A stretch of DNA of 64,000 nt from Henckelia pumila (lineage: Eukaryota; Streptophyta; Magnoliopsida; Lamiales; Gesneriaceae), in contig NW_027331831.1 in the NCBI RefSeq assembly GCF_033568475.1, positions 8,928,001-8,992,000 of the forward strand. The letters are read 5' to 3'. The notes beneath the pieces are model-generated. The model was given only the letters and a program-made list of their open reading frames with translations. It had not been told where the DNA came from and searched no databases. Positions within the stretch are counted from its first letter, which is position 1, and each line of letters opens with the position of its first letter. Shown in pieces: positions 23,833-35,826 of the stretch. A program made the translations under genes and the position numbers.

Positions 23833-25972
23833 TTAAAGTACAAAAGATAAAACCTTGGTCAAGATCCAAGTGTAAATGACAGCAAATGTTGCACCAGCGG
23901 GAATTGTCACAGCCCAAGAAGTGACAATCTCTCTCACCGTCTCAGCTCGTACACTGTTAAGCCCTCTAGCAAATCCTACCCCCATCACTGCCCCCACCAG
24001 AGTATGAGTAGCAGAAATAGGGAGCCCCAGTTTCGACGCCCCTAAAACAACAGATGCTGCTGCAAATTCAGCAGCAAATCCTCGAGTTGGTGTTAGTTCT
24101 GTAATTTTCTTACCGATAGTAGCGATAACTCGGTATCCCCAAATCATGAGCCCTGCAACAATCCCAAATCCTCCCCATGCTAGGATATCATTAGGAATCA
24201 CAATCTCAGTTCCACTCAAGCCACCTTGGAGAAGGGACAGAGCCGCAGCCAAAGGGCCAATGGAATTGGACACATCATTTCCTCCATGTGCAAATGACAT
24301 GAAGCAGGCTGATAAAATTTGCATGTAGCCAAATACTCCATAAACTATCTCTAGTTGGGTGCCTGTAGGGCCAGCTATATCGGATAGAAAGCCGATGTTC
24401 TTACTGAGATGGGTTTCCTCCTTTGGCTCTAAATCTGCTTTAGCAGACTTGGCTAGGAGGTGTCCTAATTGTTTCCTTGTGATTCTGTCAACTAAAAATG
24501 CAGCTGCAGCACCACAGGCTAAGGCCTGAGCAAAAGCTATGGAGAGGGTCTTGGCGAGAGGGAATGCTGCAAAAGAAATGCCGGTGACTCCTAAAAAGAC
24601 AGCAATTGGTGCAGCTGCAGCGGCTGCTTGTCCTGGATTCGGAGCACTGTAAACAAACTAGAAATATTAAGGAGAGTTAGAGTTTCAGACAAAACATTCT
24701 GCAAATAATGCTGCTTTGTGATCAAGATTTGTGCAACAGATGAACGTACCCTTCGAATGCATTTATAGACAAGGAATGACGTCAGTGCTCCGATGACAGG
24801 TGAAATGACCCACGACGAAGTTACCCTTGCCAGTGAACTCCAAAAGATAGCATCGGTTCCTCCATAAGCAAGACCAAATCCAACCATTGATCCAACTATA
24901 CAATGTGTAGTCGAGACAGGCCAGCCATAGTACGATGCTACCTGAGTAGAAAAATTGAACTTAGAAACTCACTTTGGGGAGTGCTTGAACTCAGAATTTC
25001 TCAGTTTCTTTCAATGTGAAGATCGATATTATTGGCTTTGCACAGGCACTAACACCACCAGTGGCAGATGTTTATGGAGATATCAGCGGCATATAACACG
25101 TGATATAAATGACAGCATTTGTATAATCCAAGAAACTATAGACAATCAATTATATACCCGAAAATTGAAATGAACTGCATCTAGTTTAATGAATCAAGAA
25201 GAAGAATAGCTATCTATTCAAAACATTTGCAAACACTAAAGTGCACCTGCAGCCAAGTACCAGCAGCAGCCAAACAAGAAAGCAAACCAGCAAAGAGTAA
25301 AGCATCCTTTCCTTGGAAAACATTGGCAACGAGAATCCCCTTCTGCATCGTACTTGTGACATTGCTGCCCATCAGCAACGCCCCTGAAAACTCCAACACG
25401 GCAGCCAAAACCACGGCTTGCCGCAGTGTCAACGCCCCAGAACCGACTGAAGTCCCCATTGCATTGGCCACATCATTAGCACCAATATTCCAAGCCATGT
25501 AAAATCCAAACAAAAGGGTAACATAAGATAAAGCTTTGATCTTGAATGGCAACCCATGCCCCAATGAACTCATGAAAAATGGCAGAGTAAGAGCCGCCAA
25601 CGCTATGCACACTGATATAGCAGAGGCTGTTTTCGAAGATATGTTGAAAGCCCGGGCCATTCCAGACAAATCATCTTCCGATTTCGCAGTCTCCGCATGA
25701 TGATTCCCTTTTCCTCCCACAACACCTCCATTATCCTCACTCTCCGACTCCGCAAAAGAGGATAAGGCCGCAAAAGGGCGTCTCAAGAGTGTGAAGGGGC
25801 CCCTTAATCTTGATATCTGATGCTTGAGAACCAGAAAATCCTTTCTGGGACACTGAGATTCACTTGCAAAAACACAAGACCTGTGCTTTGGGATATAAAG
25901 GCGAGAATTATGAACTGATAAAGCTTGTGATGTGGTGTTTCTGGTTGAAGACAAACAATAGGTAGAAGTCAT
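23833..25972 (-). CDS. PHT2;1: Chloroplast inner-envelope phosphate transporter PHT2;1, 3 exons
   Basis: PiT-family phosphate carrier of the plastid inner envelope that brings phosphate into the chloroplast with H+ or Na+. Exons on the minus strand: 25972-25247, 24941-24750, 24657-23833; all phase 0, 580 residues, close to plant PHT2;1 proteins. Residues 1-75 are Ser/Arg-rich and lack a clear hydrophobic signal, as a transit peptide. About 12 membrane segments follow in two halves. The first PiT signature is GANDVANAMGTSVGSG (exon 1) and the inverted second one GGNDVSNSIGPLAAAL (exon 3), separated by a hydrophilic loop (KSAKADLEPKEETH). YYGWPVSTTHCIVGS and LGLPISATHTLVGAVMG are further family marks. 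The exon 3 acceptor is fixed by the conserved FVYSAPNPGQ start. Confidence 0.95.
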
Positions 25973-26774
25973 GACTAAAAGGTGTCACAACTCAAATGGA
26001 TGAAAAACACAACTGAGGAGCGAATATTTGAGGGAATTATTCAGTTTGATTCTCGGCCATGGAATGTAGAGGACGACTGGGAATGGCCGACTCTGCATCT
26101 CCTTGATTTTTCGACTTCTTTTTTGGCCATCTTTATTTATTTGGTGGAAAAGTTAAGAGGAGAGTGTGGATTTGGTTGATCAGTGGAACGAATGGTGGAA
26201 AATTCAAGATTTGAATTTGTTGTCTCGAGCTGCGATTTGTTTGTTTTTTTACTTGACATGTTCATTACACAAGCCACAGATCTTTGTCAAGAGGGAGACA
26301 TGTTAAAAACGTTGAAGAGCAAAAAAAAAAAAAAATACAGCTCAACTAATTTTACACATTATTTTTTATACACAATATCCATACAAAGTATTTTATCTAA
26401 ATACACAATTACATAGCTGGACCCGACATAAGTCCATCGTCTCAGGTTCAGATCTAAAAGAGAGCCCAAAAATTTTCTTAACTACTAGCACTGTATGTTT
26501 GTGTTTCTATGAATTTTAAATTTTTTGTTACGCTGATTTTCATGAAATAGTACAGACATACACACACATTACATTTTGTCACGTATATATTCAGTAACAA
26601 TGCCACTCAATCATTGAATTTAAGCTAAGTTTACACGTTGTAAATTTAGTTTTAAAAATCATATTTAATAAAAAAAAATAAACACATTTTATTGTCTTGA
26701 GACTCAATTTTTTAAAATTCGACAGACTTTGAAAATCTTATGTACGACATTGTTCATAAATACTTTTAACACGA
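25973..26774. other. PHT2;1 upstream region and AT-rich spacer
   Basis: Should contain the PHT2;1 promoter and 5' UTR. Small plus frames (25982-26179, 26183-26416) run antisense to the promoter and show no domain. An A13 tract lies at about 26322. No element border until the MITE at about 26775. Confidence 0.45.
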
Positions 26775-26884
26775 AACTCCCATAAGATAGTCTTAGGAAT
26801 TGATTTTGTGATAATGATTTCCTACTCGATTCAACTCATTAAAAAATATTATTATTTATGTCAAAATTATTACATTTCATTGTA
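26775..26884. mobile_element. MITE copy 3, left part, cut by the Helitron
   Basis: Degraded left two-thirds of the same MITE family ('gatttcctactcgattcaac', 'tatttatgtcaaaattattac', 'atttcattgta'). It stops abruptly at 26884 and its expected continuation ('gatatatgagtcggattgac') appears at 59384, 32.5 kb away. Confidence 0.72.
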
Positions 26885-27895
26885 CTAGAAAAAAAACACG
26901 TTCTACGCACGTGTATCTAGTTATTTTTAAATAATTCAATCAAAAATCATATTAATAATATAATATTTGCATTTCATATTTACTATTCAATTAAATTTAC
27001 TTATATTTATGATCAAATATGAATAAAAAGTTATATTTATTAGTATTGTGTTTCTGCAATATAATATGATAAAACGATATTTTATTATAAAAAAAAATTA
27101 TACAATTACACATACTTTATAATTAATTCGTTTTTAATCAAATTTTATTAAATTATTGCTTCTATTTAAAAAGGGATACTAAAAATAAATAATAAGTTAA
27201 ATTATTAACATTTCAATAGTAGTTTAATATACGTCAATAGTTTTATTTTATATAATACAAAGTATGAGTGAATAAATCATAAAACCAAAAATCAAATGTT
27301 CTCTAAAAATCAATTTATATGTAATAGGATGAGCAGATATGTAAAATAATTTATATATTTAAATTATTTTTTTCCAACTTAAATCCTAATAATAGTTTCA
27401 ATTAATTGACCCATTAATTTTATACATAACATGATAAAGAGATATGTGGAAAATTATTTTTTACAATAACCTTTTCAATCTAATTTAAACACTAATGATA
27501 CTTTCAAGTTATTGACTTATAACCATAGAGAGACGTGAATAATAATGAATCTCTATAATTTTAAAGTGATTATTAGTTATTAGTATTAAATTTGATACAT
27601 AAATTTTTTAATTGGTAAAAAAATCAAACAAAACACTTTTTTTAAAATGATAAATTTTAGAATGAAGATATAATAAAAATTTAATATGATAATTAGCATA
27701 ATTAAAGTTAGTATCATAATTAACAATTACTAATAATTTATAATTAAATCATTATTTTTTAACAAATTTTATTAAACTAATTTAGTACTATATTTGTAAA
27801 CAACTAACATTAAAAAATAAACAATAAATTAAACCAAGTGAAATATTTATGAGTAGAACAAATATATATTATATAGTTAACCCTATTTACTTTTT

Positions 27896-29901
27896 GTGAA
27901 GCCTCAGGTTGCTAATCTCATTTTTAGGATAATTAGTAATTAAACATCATTAATAAACAAAGAAAGGAATAAGATCAAACAAATTTATTTTTTTTTTCAA
28001 AAGGGGGTGCGCGGGATCGGTCAAAAAGAGCAGACCGTTCGCCCCCTTAACCCAACTCTCGGGTTGGGAACAAAATACGCAGCGCTCGGTCCGCTAAAAA
28101 GAGCAGACCGAGCACAACACTGGGCAACCTTGTGCTCTGGTTTTTGACAGCAAAATTTGATCCTTCCAACCTCTCCAATTCAACATAATGATGTCCCAAA
28201 AAATGTAGATATATATAGAACAAGATCTAAACATGTTTATAACAAGCTAATACATCAAAGTAGAGGTTTGAATCCAACCAAAAGCATGAAGTTATACAAA
28301 GTGTTCATCAATTCTTCAAGAACAACAACTAGAGTGTTTTCTAACATGCTTTCTAGACTTAATATACATTGTTGCAACTACAACAACCCAAGTCCACATC
28401 TCTAGACTCTCTCATGAGCTACCCTCGTCGACTTTGGCCAGCTCCTGCCCCATCTGTTGTCATGCACACATACAAAACAAAGCAACAGCCGGATAAAATC
28501 CGGTGAGAAAACATTTCCAGTATAATTGACATATATAAAGCGTTAAATAAATCAAATCAACTCTATTCATATCGACTCAACAATAGAGTAAATAACGCAT
28601 ATATCGATTAAGAATTGATTCATAATTCGTCATTGCCATCAAGATTCGTAACCGATCTTGACATAGATATCCATCTATCGTAGTCATTCTGAACTAGAAA
28701 ATAAGATCGCCTCAGATCTTGGCATATAATCAATTCAATATCATATCATATTATCATCATATCGATTCAAACTCAAAGATCCTCTACCTGAGATGGATCG
28801 ACAACATCAAATCAACTCAAAACAATAACAAGTATGTGGTTTTGGCGGGACAACTCAAGAAGAGTCATTCTCGAGTTTCAAAATTCCTGACTCGTGATGT
28901 CGTCATTATACCTTCGTATTTCTGGGTTCTGAATACTTCAAATCTGAAATATAACAATCAGAACATTCATATCAAACTTCATTCAAGATGATCAATCCAA
29001 AATCTGATCAAACTCATCAATATAACTTCAATACAATCATTTCAAACCTCAAGCAAACTTCTTCGGTTCAAAGTCGGACTTCCTAAGTTGATCGAACTTG
29101 AAACTAATCTGAAATGTAACGATTATGATCAAGAAACATCAGTGTAAAATCACAAGATTCTCAGCTCAATCATAGGCTAGCAGAACAGTTCAAAACACGA
29201 TTTGACGGCGTAGCGATTGAAAATCGGTAACCGACGAAATATCAAAAACATTTCTAACTTCATATACGATTCACCACATAATACACCAGCAAAACATCAT
29301 TCACATCTTCTTATCAGGAGCTATACCAATCAATATACATGCTGAAATCATAATTGAATACAATTAACACGAACTCTTCAATCCGGTTTCGATATCGAAT
29401 CATATAACCGTTGAAGAACATGATCAAAGTGTAAAATCTGATCTCTGCTCATATACTGATCTCGAAACCTAAAAAAAACATCATAATACTTACAAAAGAT
29501 CAAAGCCCTCGTCACAAGGATTCCAGAACAATTTATGGAATCAAAATCGGACGATCGGATCAAAAGATACGGCGATTTGAAAATCGAAATTTCAATAAAA
29601 ACGAAGAAGGTTTCGGCTTTGTTCAGAGTTTCTCTCAACTTTCTGAATTTCTTAACTAACTTACACGTATATGCTGAATAATATAATTCATAATCGGATA
29701 ACTTTAGGTACAATTGCAATTTAGCCCCTGAAACTTCAAAAATTGCAATTAAGTCCCCGGCTCTTATTTTAAATCAATTTCAATCCTAAATAATTTAAGA
29801 ATATTAGAATTTAAATCAAAAATCTAAATATTCCCAAATTACATATACTCGGATTAAAATTAAATTACCTCGGATTACATTAAATAATCTTGGGCCTTAC
29901 A
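27896..29901 (-). repeat. Element A 3' LTR
   Basis: Intact 2,006-bp LTR. On the plus strand it opens TGTGAAGCC and closes GGGCCTTACA. It pairs with the split copy at 39942-40629/54917-56259, differing by scattered substitutions and small indels. Frames inside (28157-28405, 28719-28991, 29378-29719) are not genes. Confidence 0.95.
28051..28113. repeat. Two strong stem-loops in element A LTR
   Basis: CCCAAC (28051-28056) pairs with GTTGGG (28063-28068), and GCTCGGTC (28084-28091) pairs with GACCGAGC (28106-28113). The phrase 'aaaaagagcagaccg' is also directly repeated here. The second hairpin is preserved at 40140-40147/40162-40169 in the other LTR. Possibly in the R/U5 part of the transcript. 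Confidence 0.6.
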
Positions 29902-29914
29902 TTTTACCTCCACT
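29902..29914 (-). other. Element A polypurine tract
   Basis: On the minus strand AGTGGAGGTAAAA directly abuts the TG of the 3' LTR, the expected plus-strand primer position. Confidence 0.7.
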
Positions 29915-29937
29915 AAGGCATGAGTTCGTCCTTGAAT

Positions 29938-30892
29938 TCATAAACAATATAGATATACAGTATGTATACACATAAGAATAAAGAATAACTGTAAACTGAA
30001 TAAGAACTCACATAAGTGAAATAGATAAGGAAATCGTTGTCTCATGTCATCTTCAGCTTCTCATGTCGCTTCTTCAACTCCGTGCCGACTCCATTGAATC
30101 TTCACCAATGGAATGGTCTTCGTTCGGAGTTGTTTTACCTTCCTATCGAGTATCTGAATCGGCTGCTCAAAATAGCTAAGAGTTTAATCCAACTCAGCTT
30201 CATCAGGTTTCAAGATATGAGATTCATCAGGTTGATACTTGCGAAGCATCGAGACATGAAATACATCATGGATACCAGATAAATATATAGGAAGAGCGAG
30301 TCGATAAGCAAGATTGCCTATCTTCTCGAGTATCTCATACGGCCCAATAAATCGCGGAGATAACTTCCCTCGCTTGCCAAATCTGACTGTGCCCCTGAAC
30401 GGTGAAATCTTCAAGAACACTCTATCTCCCTGTTCAAAAGATAATGGCCGACGTCGAACATTCGCATATCTGGCTTGTCTATGCTGTGCTGTTCTCATTC
30501 TTTACTGGATCAATTTCACTTTCTCAGTCATCTGTCTAATCATATCCGGTCCCAACTCCGGCACCTCTGACACATCATCCCAATACAACGTCGATCGACA
30601 TTTCTTCCCATATAATGCTTTAAATGGAGCCATCTCTATACTCGTCTGATAGCTATTGTTATAAAAAAATTCCGCAAGTGGTATGGAATCTTTCCATGTA
30701 GTACCAAAATCAAGTACTACAGCTCTAAGATTATCCTCAAGAGTCTGAATAGTTCGTTCAGATTGTCCGTCAGTTTGAGGATGATAAGCAGTACTCAAAT
30801 GTAAGCGCGTACCTAGAGCTTCCTGTAAGCTATGCCAAAAGTGTGAACTAAATCTAGGATCTCGATCATATACAATCGATTTTGGCACACCG
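29938..30892 (-). pseudogene. Element A pol 3' part: integrase core end and chromodomain (broken)
   Basis: Continuation of A pol after element C. It includes [20 protein letters not shown] (integrase D), [19 protein letters not shown] (integrase E), RFIGPYEILEKIG and a C-terminal chromodomain-type WSRHGVEEATWE. Stops interrupt it, for example after VKLIQ near 30502 and after PDEAELD near 30184. The end of the frame is approximate. Confidence 0.85.
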
Positions 30893-32786
30893 TGTGAAGA
30901 TTCGGTTTTTTTTAGTAACATTACAAGAGTTGAAAGGCCAACATCAATGTAGAAATTGAAGAGTCATGATCAAGGTTTGTAATAGCCCAATTCATGGCTG
31001 ATAATGACATTAAAATGGGATTTAATGGCCTTAAACCATGACCATTCAGCTGATCTAAGTTGCCTATAAATACTCCCAAAGTTTGAGTGAAAAATCACAA
31101 CCAAGAAGCATTTCAAAGTCCATTGTACTGATTTTTTTCGTCACCCCATATGACTTCGAAATCCAATCTCCACCGTTCACAATATACCTTTTTATGTTAT
31201 ACATATTCTGTCCAAGTTTCAACCCAATACAACGGTTAGATTTACCTAAAAGGCCTTCGCGATAATACGTGGTAGATTTTAGGCGAGAAGGGAGCGCCTT
31301 CAGTTCTTCGACCAAAAATGGTATCAAATGATCGTCAAAGCCGATCTTCACCGTTCATAATATTTTTCACATCCTTATGAACGTGCTGACAAAATTTCTG
31401 ATCGATCCGACGGTTCAATATTCCGAAAATACTTCTGCAAGTTGACTGAATTTTGTTGCATACAAATCCGAAAATAACGTAAGTGGGTTTTTGTTTCTTT
31501 AAGCCACATTTGTTTCAATTCGATGGAAATCATTGAGTCTTGTTTCTATTGGACTCTTTTTGTTCATTTTAATTCTCTAAGCATTATTCTAAGAAACCAT
31601 CGAAATCTTTGTTTGGGCTTATTCTTGTTTGAAATCACCAAGTATCCGTTTAAAGTTTTGATCGTACACTTTTTTGTTTTATGTCCTTTGATTCCGTATA
31701 TTTTTTGTTCCGCATGAATCCTTTGTTATGCTTCATTTTGAAGTACCTTATGATTCGTTATGCATTCCTTTGCTAAGCCTTTGTTCAGATTCATTATCTT
31801 CTTTTCGTTCCAATTGATACCCATGTGATATGTTCATTTGTGATGATTCTGATTTGAATAATGGCGCATTGGGAAAAGACTATGAGGGAAAAGGCCCCAG
31901 AGGGAGCCTGTCTACGGGAAAAGGCCCCAGAGGGAGCCCATGCGTGGGAAAATGCCCCAGAGGGAGCCCGTTTATAGGAAAAGGTCCCAGAGGGAGCCCA
32001 AAACCAGTAAAAGCCCATGGTCATTATGATAAGATATGAATAAATATATTTTTAAAAGAATGATGTTTCTGTTTTGAAAACTCAATCGTACATTCCTAGT
32101 TTCATGTCCTTTGATTTCGTTTCATGTTTCGTTCTGTACGATTCCTCTTTTATGCAATGAGATCTTGAAATGCACTGTTAGGATTCAAATTAATAAATGG
32201 TAAGGAAATTCGGAAAATATGATATGATAAGGCCCTGATGCGGTGGGTTATAATAACCGTTTAAGGCCTCGTCCCCTTAGAGGAGTAACAATTAGGGACT
32301 GATCAGTAGCCAGGATTAACGAGATGAATAACAGTGCCATGTATAAGTTATGATTCGGTTATGATATGTCTTGATTCTTTGTTTCGAATTCTGTTTGTCT
32401 CCTGTCTTGACTCCTATTGAATTCGTATCATTTATATATATTCGATATTTGTGTATACAATTGGCCCCCACTTACTGAGTGTTTCCCAAAACACTCACCC
32501 CCTTACTTCCCTCCCCAGATACGGGCGAAGATGAGTTGGAAGATGATGAACAACACGCATTTTGGGGTTGGTGATCAAGTACAAGATATGAAAATTCAAG
32601 AATTTATTTCAGTCTTATTTCTTACTACGTTAATTGCTTCCGCACTTTTGTTTTTCACTGTAAAAAACAGTTATGGTTTATGAAATAGACTGGTTTTTGG
32701 AAAGATTTGTACTACGAGGCTTGTTGTTTCAATGTTAAATTGTTAAACAACGCCGATGTCAACTGGGCCGGTTCCGGGGCGTGACA
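30893..32786 (+). repeat. Element C left (5') LTR
   Basis: Starts TGTGAAGATTCGG and ends CCGGGGCGTGACA. Frames in it (31083-31265, 31523-31717, 32417-32683 and the minus ones) recur identically placed in the right LTR and are not genes. Confidence 0.93.
31886..32005 (+). repeat. 30-bp tandem repeat, 4 units, in element C left LTR
   Basis: Four 30-bp units starting at 31886, 31916, 31946 and 31976, core 'ggccccagagggagcc'. A period of 30 keeps the frame, so it reads as a 10-residue repeat (GKGPRGSP...). Adjacent units with no unique spacers, so not a CRISPR array. Confidence 0.92.
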
Positions 32787-33579
32787 TTTTAGTGGTATCA
32801 GAGCCTCCAGATTCCATAATCCGGATGGGAAGAGCTTCTTGCTGAAAAAAAAATCAGTTGTGAAGCAGCCCTTGTTCAGATAGACCAGCTGGGACAATAG
32901 ACCAGTTGGGAGAGAAAGAATCCGATAAGACAAAATAGTTGGCTGATAGAATAGATTTGTTAAGAGTAATCTGATTCTAGAATGAACTTCACTTTTGTCC
33001 TTGAACGAGTTATGGGACGTGCAAGTACTCAAATCAAGTTAGCTACAAATCAACACCAGTTAGCGCAAAGAACGCACATGAAGAAGAGCCAATAGAAGTA
33101 GACATGCGTGAAATGCGACAGACTAAGCTTATCACAGAAAGGATGAATTTTAATTCATAGATCTATCACACTATATCTTGTGTGTTTAGCTAAGGGTAAA
33201 CCAATTAAGGATGATTCTAGTTAAGAGAAACTCAGTTAAAGGAATTTAGGTTTGAACTATTGAAAAACATGGATATATTTAGAGAGGAATTCAACTATTA
33301 GTAATTCATCTAGTAGGAATTTGGGTATGTAATGCTTATAGACAATATTAAGAAAAGTCCGGCTAAAAAAAACATGCCGAGAGGATGGGGATTTTAGTGA
33401 ACTTGATAGAACAATGTAAGATAATTACGTAATTTGAGTTCAATTAGTAGAGATATGCCAATAAGAAATTTTTTGTATGGACATTAATTGTATCAAAATT
33501 ATTTTTGGGTTTAAATAAGATCATGGGTGATCGTTGATAGACTCATAAAATTCGTGCATCATCGCATGAATTTATTCTA

Positions 33580-33905
33580 GACAAGTTGGTTACCCTAGAC
33601 ATAGACAATATGGTGCGATTACGAGGAATCATGACAAGCATACTATCTTGTAGATATCTAAGTCAAATTCTTGAAGTTGGACCACTCGTGATTAAAGGGA
33701 TCTTGAATAAATATTTGAAGTATGAAGAAAGTCCAATCCAAATAGTGGATACCAAGGACCAAGTTTTGAGATGAAGAACCATTCCGTACATAAAAATAAA
33801 ATGGTCTAACCACACGGAGAGAGAGGAACTTCAGAACTTGAGGAAAAGATGCGCAAGATATATCCCTTTATTTTTAAAGGGCAAGTTGACTCGAGTTTCG
33901 AGGAT
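33580..33905 (+). pseudogene. Pol C-terminal remnant inside element C
   Basis: Reads ...LKYEESPIQIVDTKDQVLR, stop, then IPYIKIKWSNH, a match in order to the end of A and B pol (ERPIQILDRKEKQLRNK, IPLVKIQWSRHG). It is broken by a stop near 33774 and a frameshift near 33830. Confidence 0.7.
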
Positions 33906-33930
33906 GAAACTCTCAATAAAGAGGGTGGGA

Positions 33931-35826
33931 TGGGAAGATTCGGTTTTTTTTAGTAACATTACAAGGAGTTGAAATGCCAACATCAATGTAGAAATTGAAG
34001 AGTCATGATCAAGGTTTGTAATAGCCCAATTCATGGCTGATAATGACATTAAAATGGGATTTAATGGCCTTAAACCATGACCATTCAGCTGATCTAAGTT
34101 GCCTATAAATACTCCCAAAGGTTGAGTGAAAAATCACAACCAAGAAGCATTTCAAAGTCCATTGTACTGATTTTTTTCGTCACCCCATATGACTTCGAAA
34201 TCCAATCTCCACCGTTCACAATATACCTTTTTATGTTATACATATTCTGTCCAAGTTTCAACCCAATACAACGGTTAGAGTTACCTAAAAGGCCTTCGCG
34301 ATAATACGTGGTAGATTTTAGGCGAGAAGGGAGCGCCTTCAGTTCGTCGACCAAAAATGGTATCAAATGATCGTCAAAGCCGATCTTCACCGTTCATAAT
34401 ATTTTTCACATCCTTATGAACGTGCTGACAAAATTTCTGATCGATCCGACGGTTCAATATTCCGAAAACACTTCTGCAAGTTGACTGAATTTTGTTGCAT
34501 ACAAATCCGAAAATAACGTAAGTGGATTTTTGTTTCTTTAAGCCACATTTGTTTCAATTTGATGGAAATCATTGAGTCTTGTTTCTATTGGACTCTTTTT
34601 GTTCATTTTAATTCTCTAAGCATTATTCTAAGAAACCATCGAAATCTTTGTTTGGGCTTATTCTTGTTTGAAATCACCAAGTATCCGTTTAAAGTTTTGA
34701 TCGTACACTTTTTTGTTTTATGTCCTTTGATTCCGTATATTTTTCGTTCCGCATGAATCCTTTGTTATGCTTCATTTTGAAGTACCTTATGATTCGTTAT
34801 GCATTCCTTTGCTAAGCCTTTGTTCAGATTCATTATGTTCTTTTCGTTCCAATTGATACCCATGTGATATGTTCATTTGTGATGATTCTGATTTGAATAA
34901 TGGCGCATTGGGAAAAGACTATGAGGGAAAAGGCCCCAGAGGGAGCCTGTCTACGGGAAAAGGCCCCAGAGGGAGCCCATGCGTGGGAAAATGCCCCAGA
35001 GGGAGCCCGTTTATAGGAAAAGGCCCCAGAGGGAGCCCAAAACCAGTAAAAGCACATGGTCATTATGATAAGATATGAATAAATATATTTTTAAAACAAT
35101 GATGTTCCTGTTTTGAAAACTCAATCGTACATTCCTAGTTTCATGTCCTTTGATTTCGTTTCATGTTTCGTTCTGTACGATTCCTCTGTTATGCAATGAG
35201 ATCTTGAAATGCACTGTTAGGATTCAAATTAATAAATGGTAAGGAAATTCGGAAAATATGATATGATAAGGCCCTGATGCGGTGGGTTATAATAACCGTT
35301 TAAGGACTCGTCCCCTTAGAGGAGTAACAATTAGGGACTGATCAGTAGCCAGGATTAACGAGATGAATAACAGTGTCATGTATAAGTTATGATTCGGTTA
35401 TGATATGTCTTGATTCTTTGTTTCGTATTCTGTTTGTCTCCTGTCTTGTCTTCTATTGAATTCGTATCATGTATATATATTCGATATTTGTGTGTACGAT
35501 TGGCCCCCACTTGCTGAGTGTTTCCCAAAACACTCACCCCCTTACTTCCCTCCCCAGATACGGGCGAAGATGAGTTGGAAGATGATGAACAACACGCATT
35601 TTGGGGTTGGTGATCAAGTTCAAGATATGGAAATTCAAGAATTTATTTCAGTTTTATTTCTTACTACGTTAATTGCTTCCGCACTTGTGTTTTTCACTGT
35701 AAAAAACAGTTATGGTTTATGAAATAGACTGATTTTTGGAAAGATTTTTACTACGAGGCTTGTTGTTTCAATGTTAAATTGTTAAACAACGCTGATATCA
35801 ACTAGGCCCGGTTCCGGGGCATGACA
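33931..35826 (+). repeat. Element C right (3') LTR
   Basis: Starts TGGGAAGATTCGG and ends CCGGGGCATGACA. Carries the same four 30-bp units at 34925-35044. Confidence 0.93.

Larger units (their letters stand above)
30893..35826 (+). mobile_element. Element C: LTR retrotransposon with almost no body (LARD-like)
   Basis: Inserted in A's integrase; target duplication caccg at 30888-30892 and 35827-35831. LTRs 30893-32786 (1,894 bp) and 33931-35826 (1,896 bp), differing at about 2% by eye. Primer-binding site TGGTATCAGAGCC at 32793-32805; purine tract 'aaagagggtggga' before the right LTR. The body is only 1,144 bp and keeps just the last part of pol (PIQIVDTKDQVLR, then IKIKWSNH), so gag, protease, RT and RNase H are gone. 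It had to be moved by another element's proteins. Confidence 0.92.

Noticed and set aside
23378-23843. Small overlapping frames between the PADRE gene and PHT2;1
   Set aside because: Opposite-strand overlap, no domains, lie in the convergent 3' UTR region.
25982-26416. Two small plus frames upstream of PHT2;1
   Set aside because: Antisense to the PHT2;1 5' region, no domain, end in an A-tract.
31886-32005. CRISPR-like array of 30-bp units
   Set aside because: Units are adjacent with no unique spacers, lie in a plant LTR and are duplicated in the second LTR.
31830-32039. Protein with GKGPRGSP repeats
   Set aside because: The same frame occurs in both LTRs of element C; explained by a 30-bp tandem repeat in non-coding LTR DNA.
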